NCBI GenBank assembly: GCA_028023455.1 | Contig: JAQFVV010012416.1 | Location: 2,537,767-2,601,766 of the forward strand | DNA: 64,000 nt | Direction: 5' to 3' | From: Epiperipatus broadwayi | Lineage: Eukaryota > Onychophora > Udeonychophora > Euonychophora > Peripatidae | Shown here: one piece after another, positions 45,161 to 57,129 of the stretch | How the letters are laid out: each line of letters starts with the position of its first letter | Numbering within the stretch: the first letter of the stretch is position 1 | Notes under the pieces: generated by a model | Told to the model about the DNA's origin: nothing | The model's database searches: none | What the model saw: the letters and a program-made list of their open reading frames with translations, nothing else | Program-made: the position numbers and the translations under genes

Positions 45161-45734
45161 AAGATTACATATATTGCTTTGAAAAAATACAGACATCAAT
45201 TTATAATATTATTACATATATATTATAATCTAACTAACTAAAAGCTTAACATAGTGTCTGATAAAAAGTGTTGAAAAACTCTTCCAAAAAGAGAAATTAA
45301 GTTATGTACTATGTACAATTTCCATTTTTAATATTATATGTAAATTCATGTCAAAAGTTTATTTAGTTGAAAAATAAAACATGTTTTGAATTATGTTGTT
45401 GTTTGTTAAAAAGTATTCATGCAAATTAAACTTTTAGAAACTCACTAATCTGTGTTCTGGTTTGTAAATAAGTGAGAAAATATAATAAATTAACTTTTCT
45501 TCTAAATGAAACAAATGTATTTATAACTAAAAAACAAATAATATGTTTATTCTTTAGCATGCATAAAAATAGAAATTCTATATGTATCTTTATAATTTAC
45601 TTATGGTAAAAATATCTTTTCGTGAAAGCCAAAAGATAAGAGGAAATGTTAGCCCTGCTCTGATTATTTATAAATAATCATTAAAACACCACACAATAAT
45701 CTTTTCAATGTTGATTTAAAAAATACTCATTACC

Positions 45735-45889
45735 CACTTTGAATTTTAAAGACCACCCTAAACTACCATTGACACATTCAAGTGGTAAATGACATTGAAT
45801 AATAATCCACATGGGATCACTTGGATATGCTAGTGGTGGGTTTTATGTGGTTCTTAGAATTCAAAATGGCAGTGATCGCAGTCTAAATA
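45735..45889. mobile_element. MITE family of 39102, diverged copy 2
   Basis: Termini near ACTTTGAATTTTAAAGACCA and GGTTCTTAGAATTCAAAATG are inverted. The interior shares CACTTGGATATGC with CTTGGATGCATC of 39102. Confidence 0.6.
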
Positions 45890-46611
45890 CTAAATATTTA
45901 TAACTTCTAAAATAGGAATGTTATTACAATAATGAGGGACACAAAGTGCTAAAGTATGCAGGAAAGGGGAAAGATATTTTTGATGATATGAAGTATTGTC
46001 CCCATAAGTACATGTTTAAATAATGTAAAATTGATCATACCAAGCTTATAATTTCAAAAAGTAAAAGCTTATAAACAATCTTTTACATTGTAAAATACAA
46101 ATGATATTAAATATATGCCCAGATTATACTTCTAAAATATGTAAATGTTGAATAAACATAGCTTATCATTTTGAAATACTAAAAGCATTTAAAAGATGAA
46201 TTTTATTAAAATTTGATTATTTCAAATTTAAAACAGATATTGGATTTTAAATATGATAAATGCTAACCTTTTCACTGTCAGTAGGTAGTGTTATCATTTT
46301 TGAGAAATTTAATAAATAACTCTCATTTAGATTTGTTTTATTCATTTGAGAGCAAATAAACACATGTGAGAAATTAAGCTCATATTAGTCGCTTTGGTAA
46401 AAAAAGATCTGATTATTTTTTATTGATTGTAAAATTAATATTCTTTACTTTAGACATTTATTCTTTTGACTAATGTTAAGAAAAAATGCAATTTATTATT
46501 AATTGTAGAATTAATATGCTTTAGCAGTTATACAAAATTTGCACTTTAATTATTCATGTTAATTTTGTAATAAATGATCATATCATGACTACATGTTGTT
46601 ATTTGATGTCA

Positions 46612-46676
46612 TTGCTTGGATGTGTCAGCAGTGGTTTTAGATTTCAAAATGGCTATGAACACACTTTAAATCAGCC
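46612..46676. repeat. MITE family of 39102, partial copy 3
   Basis: TTGCTTGGATGTGTCAGCAG, TTCAAAATGGC and ACACACTTTAAAT match the right half of the family. Confidence 0.55.
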
Positions 46677-46679
46677 CCA

Positions 46680-46925
46680 TCTTTCGGTATACCTACACAA
46701 GCTGTTGAAACAGTAGCAACTTTTTCCACATAATAGTACCATCTAGTGGAGACAATAGTAATCAATAGATGCTAGATGATTGTGCATATTAATTCCTATC
46801 TAGTGCCTACTCATAGAATATTCCCAGAATTGTTTTTAGCCTATGCCTTGATTACTATAGTTTGCACCAGGTGGCACTATTGTGTAGAAAATGTTATTAT
46901 TATAACTAAATAATTTTAAACAGAA
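46680..46925. repeat. Family 2 hammerhead repeat, head-to-head remnant lacking the ribozyme
   Basis: The left part is minus-oriented (AGCTGTTGAAACAGTAGCAA, CATCTAGTGGAGAC, CCTATCTAGTGCCTACTCAT, CCCAGAATTGTTTTTAGCC). From about 46852 it switches to the plus orientation (TTGATTACTATAGTTTGCAC, GGTGGCACTATTGTGTAG). The junction removes the ribozyme and the middle of the unit. Confidence 0.6.
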
Positions 46926-46959
46926 GGTAATCAAACCTTTACACATGAGTTGCAGTGTT

Positions 46960-47160
46960 ATATTCAATCAACATTGTTTTGTTAAATGTTATGAACTCTT
47001 GATCCAAGGCACAAAAAAAGTTTTTGAAAAAATAAGAGCATCCATCTTACCTTTTGTACCTAAATTCAATTATATAGGCCAATCTTAAGCATCTTGGAAT
47101 AAGAATGTGAAAATTTTATGTTACTTACTTTACTTCCATTTTCTTTATTGTGCATATTAA
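46960..47160 (+). repeat. Single arm of the 24292-type foldback family
   Basis: GAAAAAATAAGAGCATCCAT followed by CTTACCTTTT, then ATAGGCCAATCTTAAGCATC, parallels the arm of 24292 (GATAGAGTGGCCATCTATC, ATAGGCAAATCTTCAGTATT). Confidence 0.5.
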
Positions 47161-47339
47161 CAGTTAAATAAATATATATATAATTTATTTATTTAATAAG
47201 TAAATAAAATATAAATAAGTTGAAAGTGAGCATGGAGCAGTGAAAGAATTCCAAGCATAATTACAAATGAGTAATCAAATGATGTACATTAAAAAAAAGA
47301 AAGTAATAAATAAAAAATCTAAATGTTCAGTTTTTAAAT

Positions 47340-48010
47340 GCTATATGTTAGTGTGGCAGCAGGGTAGCACACCCAAAAACATGTTTTTACATTTCAAGAG
47401 CAAGTCTCTTTAAAGTAAAACCATATAGTATGAGCTTGAGTAAATAATGGGTATCAGATTATTACATTCTTATTTCAGATCAATTCTATAAATCAGAAAT
47501 GTCTTAAAAGATAATAAAATTGACATTGTGTTTCATCTATATAACTATACTAGCAACTTGGATTCAAACATCAGGTTTTTTTAATAACTTATAAGAATAA
47601 AAGGTAGCCTCTAGATGCATGTGTGCATTAGTTCCAACTTGGAATATCAGTTCTTACTGGCAAAGCCAAAATTAGTCTGAGAATGAAGATACTATATCAT
47701 CTGTTATTCAATGATTACTCAAACTACCCATAGATGTCATAACAGTAGGTAAAGAAAATTATTATTGTACGGATATGATGATGCATATGAAATAGTCATT
47801 TAATATAGTTGAAAATGTTAACTTTCTTAGATAAAGTAAAGAAGAAAACCAATGAATTTCTCTAAAATATTTATGAAATTTTCCTGGAGTTATATTCATA
47901 TAACTATGCAAGTTGGTTTGGGTTCAAAACCCAAGTCTTATTTTTGATTCCAGGGTATCAGTTTAAATAATACAATGGAGTAAAAGGTGGTTGCTAGTGA
48001 TGAAAAAGTA
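47340..48010. other. AT-rich stretch with weak family 2 resemblance
   Basis: At 47560-47720 and 47900-48000, two diverged segments resemble family 2 (AACTTGGATTCAAA; AAAAGGTGGTTGCTAGTGAT) in the right order, but they are too decayed to delimit. Otherwise nothing is seen. Confidence 0.35.
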
Positions 48011-48831
48011 GTAATTATACTTTAAATCCTGTTCTCATTGTTTAAGACATAATCCAAAAGCACTGTGATAATCGTATATTATAGCATTATTGCACCTGTT
48101 ATAATACTCAAGCATTTTAGTACATGGCTTGAAAATATAGCAAAAAAATTGTTCTTTAGGCACATAAGAAAAGAATGCAAATTTTGTAAGTTTATAAATT
48201 GTCATTTGAATAAAGTAAAAAAAATCTGAATTTGATCAAATGAGTGAAACCGAATATTCATTTTCAACTCATCACTCAAATCTCTCATAACATTGTAGGT
48301 AATAAACCATATTATTGTGTAATATTAAATATTCTGTTGCAAAGCTTTCATTATTATTATTTTTAAAAATTTAGGTATATTCCATTCTAGTAGGTTAAAA
48401 TTTAATATTAAGATAATTCTTTTAATGCTAGACAAGTACAGAAACTCATATAAGTTATCCAATCACTTACTATTAATTATTTTATTGTTAACAGTCAACA
48501 TATTAATTTTCTTTTTAATAATTCATAAAATGTCATAACAATAAATGGCTGTTAAAACTGCAAATTTTAATTAATATTTTGACATTTAAATGTTAACTTA
48601 TCTTAACAAAGTAAAGAAAAGTTTTAACAGTCTTTTTTCTGTCATCTTTAATAATGTTTTGTCATAGACATCTCTTTTTCTATTTAGCATTGTTTCTTGA
48701 TATGACTTTTAAAAATGTGACATACAAACAATTTAACATACAAAATTTTAACATTGTTGTAATTTTAGTTTATGTATTGATTTCTGGCAGTCTTTTTCAG
48801 GTATATAAATAATAAAACATTAGTGTTTAGT

Positions 48832-48975
48832 AACAATTTTGGTCAAGGTTAGAGCATTATCTTAAAATTTCAATATGTAAGAAACTGAAGGTCAAGGTTC
48901 GATCCCCATACTAGTATGTCACTAGTCAGTCCAGAAACACCCGAAGAAGAAAGTATAGTACAACTCAAAACATTG
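48832..48975 (+). repeat. tRNA-derived SINE, second family, copy 1
   Basis: A-box-like GGTCAAGGTTAGAGC at 48841 and B box AAGGTTCGATCCC at 48893-48905 lie 40-odd bases apart, as in a pol III type 2 promoter. The body continues TACTAGTATGTCACTAGTCA then GTCCAGAAACACCCGAAGAA. The other copies are at 50895 and 50525 on the opposite strand. Confidence 0.7.
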
Positions 48976-49319
48976 AATATATATTACCCTATGTCATGGT
49001 ATTAACAGTTGAATATAATAGGAAAATTCAAAGTTTAATTTTTTTTTTCTAAAGGCATTCAACATACAAGTACATTTAAAATACTATCATCAGAAATGTT
49101 TTGGAAAACACAATTAATTATACTATAAAGGTGCATCTTTATAAAAGTATCCCTTTTCCCAACAAGTTTTTAGATAAACAAAATGTAAAAGAAAATTAAA
49201 GCCTTGATAAAAAAAATTGTCAAATTAGCCATATGTCATATTTAATCAAAAATCACAACTTTTTTGATAACTAATATGTATTAATAGTAACATTCCAAGA
49301 GCAATTCTTTTAACTCTAC

Positions 49320-49440
49320 CCTAGAGCCATCTACTGTAAGTTTGAGTAATCATTAAACATCATCAGGCAGACATCTAACTTTTGCCTTTATCAGTAAGGA
49401 ATAGTGTCTATTGATTACTCAAACTTATAATGAATGGTTT
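49320..49440. repeat. Short head-to-head repeat
   Basis: CCATCTACTGTAAGTTTGAG then TAATCA is inverted to TGATTACTCAAACTTATAAT around a spacer with a CTTTTGCCTTTATCAGT segment. The TTGATTACTC word is shared with the 3' part of family 2, so this may be a distant relative. Similar single segments lie at 55885-55920. Confidence 0.5.
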
Positions 49441-49739
49441 ATAAATACAGTGAAAAGAATTGCTTTGAAAGTTATATGAGAAAATCACTATATTGTTGTT
49501 GATAATACAAATGCTGGGTCATCTTTAAGTAAATAAAATACATAATGATTTCTTAAAGATTGTTCAAAAAAGTAAAAGCCAAATATTACTAACTACAAAT
49601 ATCACTGCATTCTTAGTTGTAATATAAATATTATTTATATTTTAAATGTTTATATATGCATAAATTTCCAAATTTTTTGTGAAGTTAAAAAGCATGACTG
49701 CTAATACAGATGGCATGTATTGGTTTTTAGGGCACCAGA

Positions 49740-50520
49740 TAATGTTATTTCAGTAGGTAATTCTTCACAGTAATGCCACCTAGTTCAAACTTTAGTAATC
49801 AATGGATACAAGAAAGTTTATATATAAAGTCCTCATCTAATGTCTACTCATCCACTATTCCCAGACTGGTTTCTAGCCCATAGTTCCTCACTGATGAAGG
49901 CCATAAGCCAAAAAACAGTCTGGGGATATTGGAAGAACAGGCATTAGATAGAGAGTTTGTTCACAAACCTTCTTGCATCAATTGATTTCTAAGGCTTGTA
50001 CTAGGTGGCACTAGTTTGTCACTATTTTAACAACTTATGTAAGCATAAGAAATAGTGATCCTGTGATTATAGTGATTTAATACCATTTCTGCCCATGGAA
50101 TGATGCTGACTATGGTTATTAAAGAATCAAAGACAACAAAATATATAGGTATTAAACTGGGTTCAGGTCTAAATGACTACACAAGTGAATGAGCTTGGAT
50201 TGAAAACATCTGTTTTCATGTTGGACTCATAGCTTTATAATTAACTTAAGAGATGGCTGCTGGAGGATTAAATTAAATCCTATAATCTAAGTGAAATGAT
50301 CTCAAATCCAAGCCTTCTCTTTGATGAAAGCCACAAACTAAAAAATAACCTGGGGATATTGGCTGAGTAGTCATTAGGTAGGGGTTTTATGTACAAACTT
50401 TCTTGCATTCATTGATTATTAAGGCTTGCATTATGTAGCACTACTTTATGGAGAGCTTGCTAATGTTTTAGCAGTTTGTGTAAGCATAGGAAATGACGAT
50501 CATGTGATGTTTTAATGGTT
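49740..50520. repeat. Family 2 hammerhead repeat: head-to-head pair with second tandem unit
   Basis: The left arm (about 49740-49880) is minus-oriented and ends inside the ribozyme. On the minus strand it starts GGGCTAGAAACCAGTCTGG, that is, at stem II. The right arm begins at 49884 with stem I TTCCTCA and a complete family 2 unit. A second unit's ribozyme region lies at about 50320-50365 (TTGATGAAAGCCACAAACTA). The end is near GTAAGCATAGGAAATGACGA. This is the same architecture as at 33780. Confidence 0.8.
49884..49926 (+). ncRNA. Hammerhead-like motif, family 2
   Basis: Stem I TCCTCA/TGGGGA pairs over 6 bp with one G-U. CTGATGA is intact (49891-49897), stem II is GGC/GCC with loop CATAA, and C17 is 49920 in a GTC triplet. 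G12 of GAAA is A, which should disable it. It is the best preserved stem I of this family. Confidence 0.6.
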
Positions 50521-50528
50521 TTATGACA

Positions 50529-50615
50529 CAGGTTAGTATATACTTTTGTGTGATATTATTCTCCTTTCTTTTTTAGATTTTTCTAGTCATAGTATTAGCA
50601 TGGAATTAAACCAAT
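50529..50615 (-). repeat. tRNA-derived SINE, second family, 3' half
   Basis: On the minus strand GGTTTAATTCCATGCTAATA then CTATGACTAG, ending TATATACTAACCTGTG, matches the B box and tail of the copy at 50895. Confidence 0.55.
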
Positions 50616-50894
50616 GACTTCAGTATTTACATTATTACCAGCAGTTGAACGTATTTAAAAAATTTAAATGCTGTTGGAATTTAAAAAAAAAAAACATTTA
50701 ACAATTAAAACTAGATAATGGAAATTGTCTAAGATATAATTATAAGCAAAAAGTCACCATTACAAACTTTCAGCTATCTATTTGTATTTTTATATTGGAT
50801 TATTTCCATCACCTAATATATGTATTGAATGTCTTTAGAAAAATTTAACTTTATTTAAATATTCCAAATAGATTCAACTGTTAGTAATAGCATG

Positions 50895-51055
50895 TCAAAC
50901 AGGTTAGTATATGTATAATTTTTCGAGAGGGATTAGTCTTCCCTCTTCTTTAGGGGTTGCTGGCTTGACCAGTGACAGTATTAGTATGGAATTCGAACCT
51001 GGGTCCTTAGATTCTTGAGTTTTGAATTTTAAGGTAACGCTCTAACCAACATTCA
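50895..51055 (-). repeat. tRNA-derived SINE, second family, most complete copy
   Basis: The minus strand starts TGTTGGTTAGAGCGTTACCT (A box) and has B box CAGGTTCGAATTCC. The body is TACTAATACTGTCACTGGTC then AAGCCAGCAACCCCTAAAGA, with tail ATACATATACTAACCTGT. Its flanks, 50775-50835 and 51050-51110, are inverted copies of each other (TATTTTTATATTGGA), so it sits within a foldback region. Confidence 0.75.
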
Positions 51056-51109
51056 ATACATATAGATGAAAATAGTCCAATATAAAAATACAACTAGAAC
51101 ACCATCATC

Positions 51110-51770
51110 ATAAACCTTCAGAAAAACATTTCAGCTATATATATTTTGAAGTCTAAAATAAAGGTTATTTGTTATTTTTTTTGTATCGTCATAACAATTT
51201 CTGAAAAAATAAAATCATGTGAATTAAAATCCGAATATCTATTGTTATTTTATTTTCTCTAGTTTAGATATAGTATAAAGTATTATTTTCTCTTATTTTT
51301 TTAACCAATGATTTGTTGAGACGTGTTTAAAAATTTTAAATATTTTGTTTTAACAATGATTGCAGTTGTATTCAATTATTTATTTAACGTTTATAAATAA
51401 GAATTTGTTTTAAACATATATAAATTGATTTAATTTATGTTAGTGTTATTAAATATATATACAATTTGATATTTCATATTCATTTTACTGTATAATCTGA
51501 AATATTAGAAAAATAACTGAAAGTTTTTTAAAAAAAAACAAAACACGAATAATAATAATAAATTGATATTTTAACTTCTACTAGAAAAATAAATACTGCC
51601 TCAAGTTATAATTATTTTGAGTGTTTATTATTTGTTTTTTTCGTTTTTAAGAAAAATAATCAATTTTAAAGGGACACTGATCAATTTATTTATTTTATAA
51701 CTAATTACATTTTGAAAATATGAATTCTTTCTACAGTACAGACTTTTCCATACCTGCACTTCTATATATG
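51110..51770. other. AT-rich non-coding stretch
   Basis: No supported feature is visible. Confidence 0.5.
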
Positions 51771-51774
51771 ATAT

Positions 51775-52250
51775 ATAGGGGGTTTGAACTCAGACTTTCA
51801 CACGACCCTCAACCATCCAATTTTTAAAAAATCTGCTTGCAGCAAAATTAAAAAAAAAAGACAAAATATATTTTTTACAATTCTTCAAAATATAATATAG
51901 GGAACTTGAACACAGACTTTCAAGATCCCTTCAGCCATCTACTCTATCTCATACAACCGATACACATGACCACAACATATTGAAAAGATAAATGATCTCC
52001 AATAAATGTATTTCATGCTGAACCAATCCCCATCAATTGGTCCAGATCATCATTTCCCATATATATATAACCAGTGATTAGTTTTATATTAAGATAGCAA
52101 ATCTCCACACTTTAATAAACAAGCTTCAGTCTATTCCATCTTACAACTCTTCAGCCATCCATACCATTGAAAATCTGAAGGCAGACTGCCCAAATTCCTT
52201 GTTAACACATATAATGATTGTCATACCCATGTTAACTTTATGTCACTCTC
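51775..52250. repeat. Dispersed repeat family, copy 3
   Basis: It has two starts, one partial (GGGGGTTTGAACTCAGACTT at about 51778) and one followed by the full family from 51898 (CTTGAACACAGACTTTCAAG, CATACAACCGATACACATGA, TTTCATGCTGAACCA, CTCTTCAGCCATCCATACCA). Same orientation as 18110. Confidence 0.6.
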
Positions 52251-53040
52251 AATAAAATATTGTAAAAGCAATCGGTATTACTTACAAAATGATTTCAACA
52301 AGTTTAAGATTTTTTCTTTCAGGTAGCAGCTGGCTTATCACCCACCCAATTAAGAACAAAACACATTCAAACCTTCATCTCTTGCAAAACTTATTGCCTT
52401 CTACATTTTATTTTAGCTTTCCTCTATGATGAGATGCTAGAAAGATCTTTCTTTACTCTATAGTGAACTATTTAAATGCTAAAATTCAAGTTAACATTTT
52501 CAATTACCCAACCAATATTATGATGCTTCTTCAAAACCTTTATGCTATAATCAAAATTCTCGTACTCCCAACCTAATAATTACTAGTGAAGTTTCACTTA
52601 ATGAGTATGATTGCAGATGTATATGTGTGTGGAAACATGGGTAAATGTGTTAATTTCATTAGAGCTAGCCAACACTTAAGCAATCTCAATAAGAGTTAAT
52701 GGTGTTTTCCTGAAGATTTATGATGATGATAGGTTAATTGCATTTATATATTGAATCATTAAAAGCCAGTCAACACTAATTTCAAATTGTTGTCATGGCA
52801 ACCTTCTTTTAACAATATATATTGAAATATTTACATCAATCAGTACATAAATCAAATCTTCACTATAGGATAAAGGCCTTTCCAGCATCTCAACATAGAT
52901 GAATGCTAAAATAGAATAGAGAACTTGCTATGTTTTGCAAGAGTTGAGGGTTTGGATGTCTTAATCGGGTGGGTGGTGAGCTGGCTACCTGAAAGAAAAA
53001 TCTTAAACTTGTTGAAATCATTTTATAAGCATTATGAAAA
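52250..53040. repeat. Foldback element with about 200-bp arms
   Basis: The left arm (52250-52470: ATGATTTCAACAAGTTTAAG, TTTCAGGTAGCAGCTGG, ACCCACCCAATTAAGA, GAAAGATCTTTC) is reversed in 52860-53040 (CTTAATCGGGTGGGTGGTGA, GCTGGCTACCTGAAAG, CTTAAACTTGTTGAAATCAT). The interior has no coding signal. A fragment occurs at 33465. Confidence 0.72.
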
Positions 53041-53439
53041 GTGTATGATTAAAAGTGTGATTTTTTTGTAAAGATTTAATAGAAGCAATGCATTTTGGAG
53101 AGTGGAAAAGTGTTTTGGATTATCCTAAGCAGCAGTATATATATATAAAAGAAAAGAAAAGGAAAAAAAGATTTGAAAACAAAAAGAGAGATTAACTTGA
53201 CATTACATGTTTTGTTATTTTCTCCTAATATACTAATATTTTTATATGTAATGTATAAAAATAAAATTAAAAAAATAATTTTTATAAATAGAAACAGGAC
53301 TTTAAATTAACAATTTATTAATATTAAAATTCAAGAATCTTGGGATGTGACTTCTTGACATTTATTTCTAATAGATTTAAATTTAAATGTTTACATATAA
53401 CATTTCCAACCTTCTTATACACTTAAAAATACTATTTTT

Positions 53440-54100
53440 TATATGACAGCCAATCAGATGTAATGATAACTGCATAAGTGTAATCATAACTGTATAGGGA
53501 GATACTAAGTTGCAACACAAGACAGAGATTTTACAAGAAAAAAGGTGGTTCCACCCTTCTCTTTACTTAAATTTCTACATATATAAGCCAGTCTGAAGTA
53601 TTTTGACTTAAGAGTGTGAAGCTTTAAACATCTTTACACTTTATTCACTGCGTATTATTTATAAATCAACAATGCAAAATCTTTTGATTTACTATGAAGT
53701 AATTTTTCAGATCTTATGAATTGACAGTAATGTATGTAAATATTATTTATTAATCACAAGCAGTTTGTAATTAAAGTAAAAGGCTGAAAACCTCTCACAT
53801 GCTCTTTTAGGATACTTATATAACAGCCAATCAGATGTAATGATAACTGTATAGGGAGCCCTTAAGTTGCAACACAAGACTGAGATTTTATAAGAAAAAG
53901 GTGGTTCCACTTTTCTCTTTACTGAGATTTCTATATCTCTTTACTTAGATTTCTATATATATATATAAACCAGTCTCAAGCATTTTGACTTAATAGCATG
54001 AAGCTTTAAACATCTTCACATTTAACTCACTGCATTTTATTTAAAAATCAACAATGCAAAATCTTTTGATTTACTACAAAGTAATTTTTCAGATATTGTA
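53440..54100 (+). repeat. Two direct copies of a 270-bp module (about 385 bp apart)
   Basis: Both copies (53440-53710 and 53815-54090) contain ACAGCCAATCAGATGTAATG, TAAGTTGCAACACAAGAC, AAAGGTGGTTCCAC, TTTTGACTTAA, GAAGCTTTAAACATCTT and CAACAATGCAAAATCTTTTG. The module shares its core order with the 24292 foldback arms. Confidence 0.75.
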
Positions 54101-54104
54101 ATAT

Positions 54105-55010
54105 TAAAAATAGATTCCTGTAAATATTAAAAGATATATATTGAAGTTGTCAAGGAGAAATCAAAAGTATAATAGATAAGAGAATAAATAGCTATAACTG
54201 TCATCATTCAACAAACAAGAGAACAAATGTATCCTAACTGAATATGTCCTTAGAAAAAATAACAATAGACGATTAATTAAAGTCTTAAACTACAACTGAA
54301 AAAATTGCAAAAGATCTAGGAGTGTAAGTTTACTGAAGTAATGTGGCAGCAGAAACTATGACTCAACGAAACTGGATTAAACTAAGAGAGACTGCGATGC
54401 ATGTAAATGGTTGAAAATCATGCTAATGTATGTATGCGCCCTGTATAAATATTTTTACACATCTAAATCAATAAAAAATCAAATAATAATATAGCGTTTG
54501 TACTTAAATCAGCAATTTTGATGTAAAGAAAATTATTTTATTTTTTTAAATAGGAATTTGAAAAAAAAAGTAGAATGTAATATTTTGTTAAATGTATATT
54601 AAGTAAAACTAGAGACAAGTGATATTCTGAATTTAAAATTTGGCTTGTTCAAATATAAACATGTCTAGCAGATCAATATAAAACCAACTCATTTCTGTTT
54701 AAGTTTCAGTTTTCAAATCAAAACAATTTTATATTTGTTTCTGACGCTTTAATTTGTCACTTTCAACATCACAGTGAAACTTAAGATTTTGAAGAATTTA
54801 AAATAAAAATAAAATTATCCCCAAATAACTTTCTTTTTAAACAAATTTATAAATATTGTGTATATACTTAAAGCATTTTGTGTGAATCTGTCATAAAATT
54901 TACCGCCAACTTATAAGCAAAATATGAAATGGTGAAATAATGTAAGTAAAGTATAACAGAAAATTGCACAATAGTAGGCTGGATCATAAATTGGAACAAT
55001 AATTTGCTCT
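54105..55010. other. AT-rich non-coding stretch
   Basis: No supported gene or repeat is visible. Confidence 0.45.
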
Positions 55011-55015
55011 CAAGA

Positions 55016-55151
55016 ATATAGATGACGTCTTGTATTGGTGGTCAAGAGGTCAGTGCAACTGCCTTGCACTTGCAGGCAGTTGCCCAGGTTGCGGGTTCGC
55101 GTCCTGGCCAATGTTATGACTCTTAAAAAAAAAAAAATATATATAGATGAC
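55016..55151 (+). mobile_element. Very short tRNA-derived SINE with 11-bp target duplication, copy 2
   Basis: ATATAGATGAC flanks it at 55016-55026 and 55141-55151. The tRNA-like part (55032-55114) is the same as at 40360 with substitutions (CGAG to CAAG, CGCGAC to TGCAAC, CCCGG to CCTGG). The tail is ATGACTCTTA then poly-A. Two independent insertions with duplications prove a mobile family, apparently complete at about 100 bp. Confidence 0.87.
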
Positions 55152-56990
55152 TGTAGACACCATTAGAGAGTTTGATTTTGAATAGTGGGTTACATGAAAG
55201 AGGAAAATGTTACTCTCTCTGCTCATTATTTTGTCTCTCCTAGAATCTCATCATCTCAAAACATAGCATCATTCCATTGCACTTATAATAATCTGAAAAT
55301 GATTGCGAAGTGAAAAAAAATCTAATTAAAACAGAACCTTACATTAAGAACAGTTGAATTTAGAATGAATGTAATGTGATTTATGTTTGCAGTTCTCTAG
55401 AAGCTAAACTGAAAAATAAAAGTAATATATACACATATAAAAAAGTAAAATACATGTAAGATTAAAAGTAAGAGCAATTTATTTCTCTATTTAATGTCAT
55501 AAGCATTATTAAAACTTGATTAATTTTTTCCATTTTAGATTAATTGATGTGATATGATGTGATGCACTATGATTTCTCCTTAAATAGAGTCAGGAATCTA
55601 TCAACAACTATGCCCAGAGAAACCTATTATCCACTTTACTTTCCCTTTCCATTCCCCATCCTAAGTTTTCTCATAATCTGCTCCATCCCATTTCCACAAC
55701 ATAATCTTTGTCAACTCTATGGCCATTATATCTAAAGCCCCCTTATCTTATCCCAAACCCAGAATAAAAACCAATAATCCACTTTCTGTATAATCACTTT
55801 GTTCATATTTATTCTTCCATAACTTCATTATTTGTACCCTTTCTGCTTTCAAGCATTTACATTACAATAGTTCACTACTTTACTGCCATCTATTGACAAC
55901 TTGAGTAATCAAAGATTTATCAGATGATAGTGCATTTTAATTCCCATTTACAAATTGGTTTTTAATCTTTGTCTTTATATGTGAAGAGTTGGAATAAAGA
56001 CTGTAACAAATACAGTTAGGCATCTGGAAACATCTTTAATTCATTTTTTAATATCAAGCCAAAAAAATGTCTAAAAATTTGAACCTAAGACAGTTCATTA
56101 TATAGATAAGATGCAAGATCATATATATATAGTGCAATTAATAGAAGAGATGATAAATTTGCTTTTCATATTCATTATAGATTGTGCAAAAAAATATCAA
56201 ACCTTTAAACTATATTAAAAATCCCAATAGATTAAGATATATGAAACAAATTATATTAATTACAACAAACATAATTTTATGAATATATATATAAAACATC
56301 AATTAATTTAACTAATAATTGGCTAATGATAAATGAATGAGAAATTACATAGTGTTATACAGGATTTTTTCTCTTTCTTATAAATATTGAATTATTGTTA
56401 TAAAAGATTCTAATTAATTTTATATATGAGGTAGATATCACTATATATGCAATGTACATTGAAATTGTGAAATAGTTCCAACACATTGAAAAGGAGGGGG
56501 TATGCAATATTATTATTGTTATTATATATTGTAACAGTATGTATATAAACACATAGAGCAAGTGTGTGTGTGTATACAACTCACATAATTTACTTGTTTT
56601 TTTATTATTAAAAAAATATAAATTTTAAAATAGTCATAATTTAATAGTTTAAAAGGCTAGAAGTTAAAGTAGAGGGAAACATTAGAGATAAGTTAGGAAT
56701 TAATTTACAATTATAACTTGTCCTTTTTTATATATACATTTATTTTATAATCTGTCAAAAATACTCTTTTAAAAAAAGTATTTTCAATTTAAAAAAATAA
56801 AACGTTCTTATGATTAAATTAAATAGTTTGTACAAAACTAATCAGGCTCTGGAGATTAAGATTCTAGACTGATTAGTTAAACAATATCTCTCTAATTCTA
56901 ATCTCTGTAATCAAAATAGAAAAACCAAAAAAAATAAAGAATGTAAATTTTAATCAAAATTTTTTTGAGATAAAATGTATTGATAATGCA
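55152..56990. other. AT-rich stretch without supported genes
   Basis: A pyrimidine-rich, less AT-biased patch at 55600-55800 has no recognisable coding sense. A (TG)n run lies at about 56562-56573. Near 55885 a segment resembles 49320. Confidence 0.4.
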
Positions 56991-57027
56991 CATGGTTGAA
57001 ACTCGAGCAAAGGTGGAGTCAGAGTAG

Positions 57028-57061
57028 TATAAAATGGACACATTCTCTATTGTCTTCAGTT
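57028..57061 (+). promoter_or_regulatory. Candidate core promoter: TATA box plus initiator
   Basis: TATAAAA at 57028-57034 is followed by TTCAGTT at 57055-57061. If the A at 57058 is +1, the TATA box starts at -30, the standard spacing for pol II core promoters, and TCAGTT fits an animal initiator. The ORF at 57130 begins 72 bp later. A matching LTR U3/R origin is possible. Confidence 0.5.
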
Positions 57062-57129
57062 TCTAGTGAGTTTTTAGAAAGTTTTTGACAGTTATTAAGT
57101 TATTAGATTCTATTAAAATATTAAAGAAA

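Noticed and set aside
55600-55800. Less AT-rich, pyrimidine-rich patch as a possible exon
   Set aside because: All frames contain stops and none resembles a protein. No convincing splice signals pair up.
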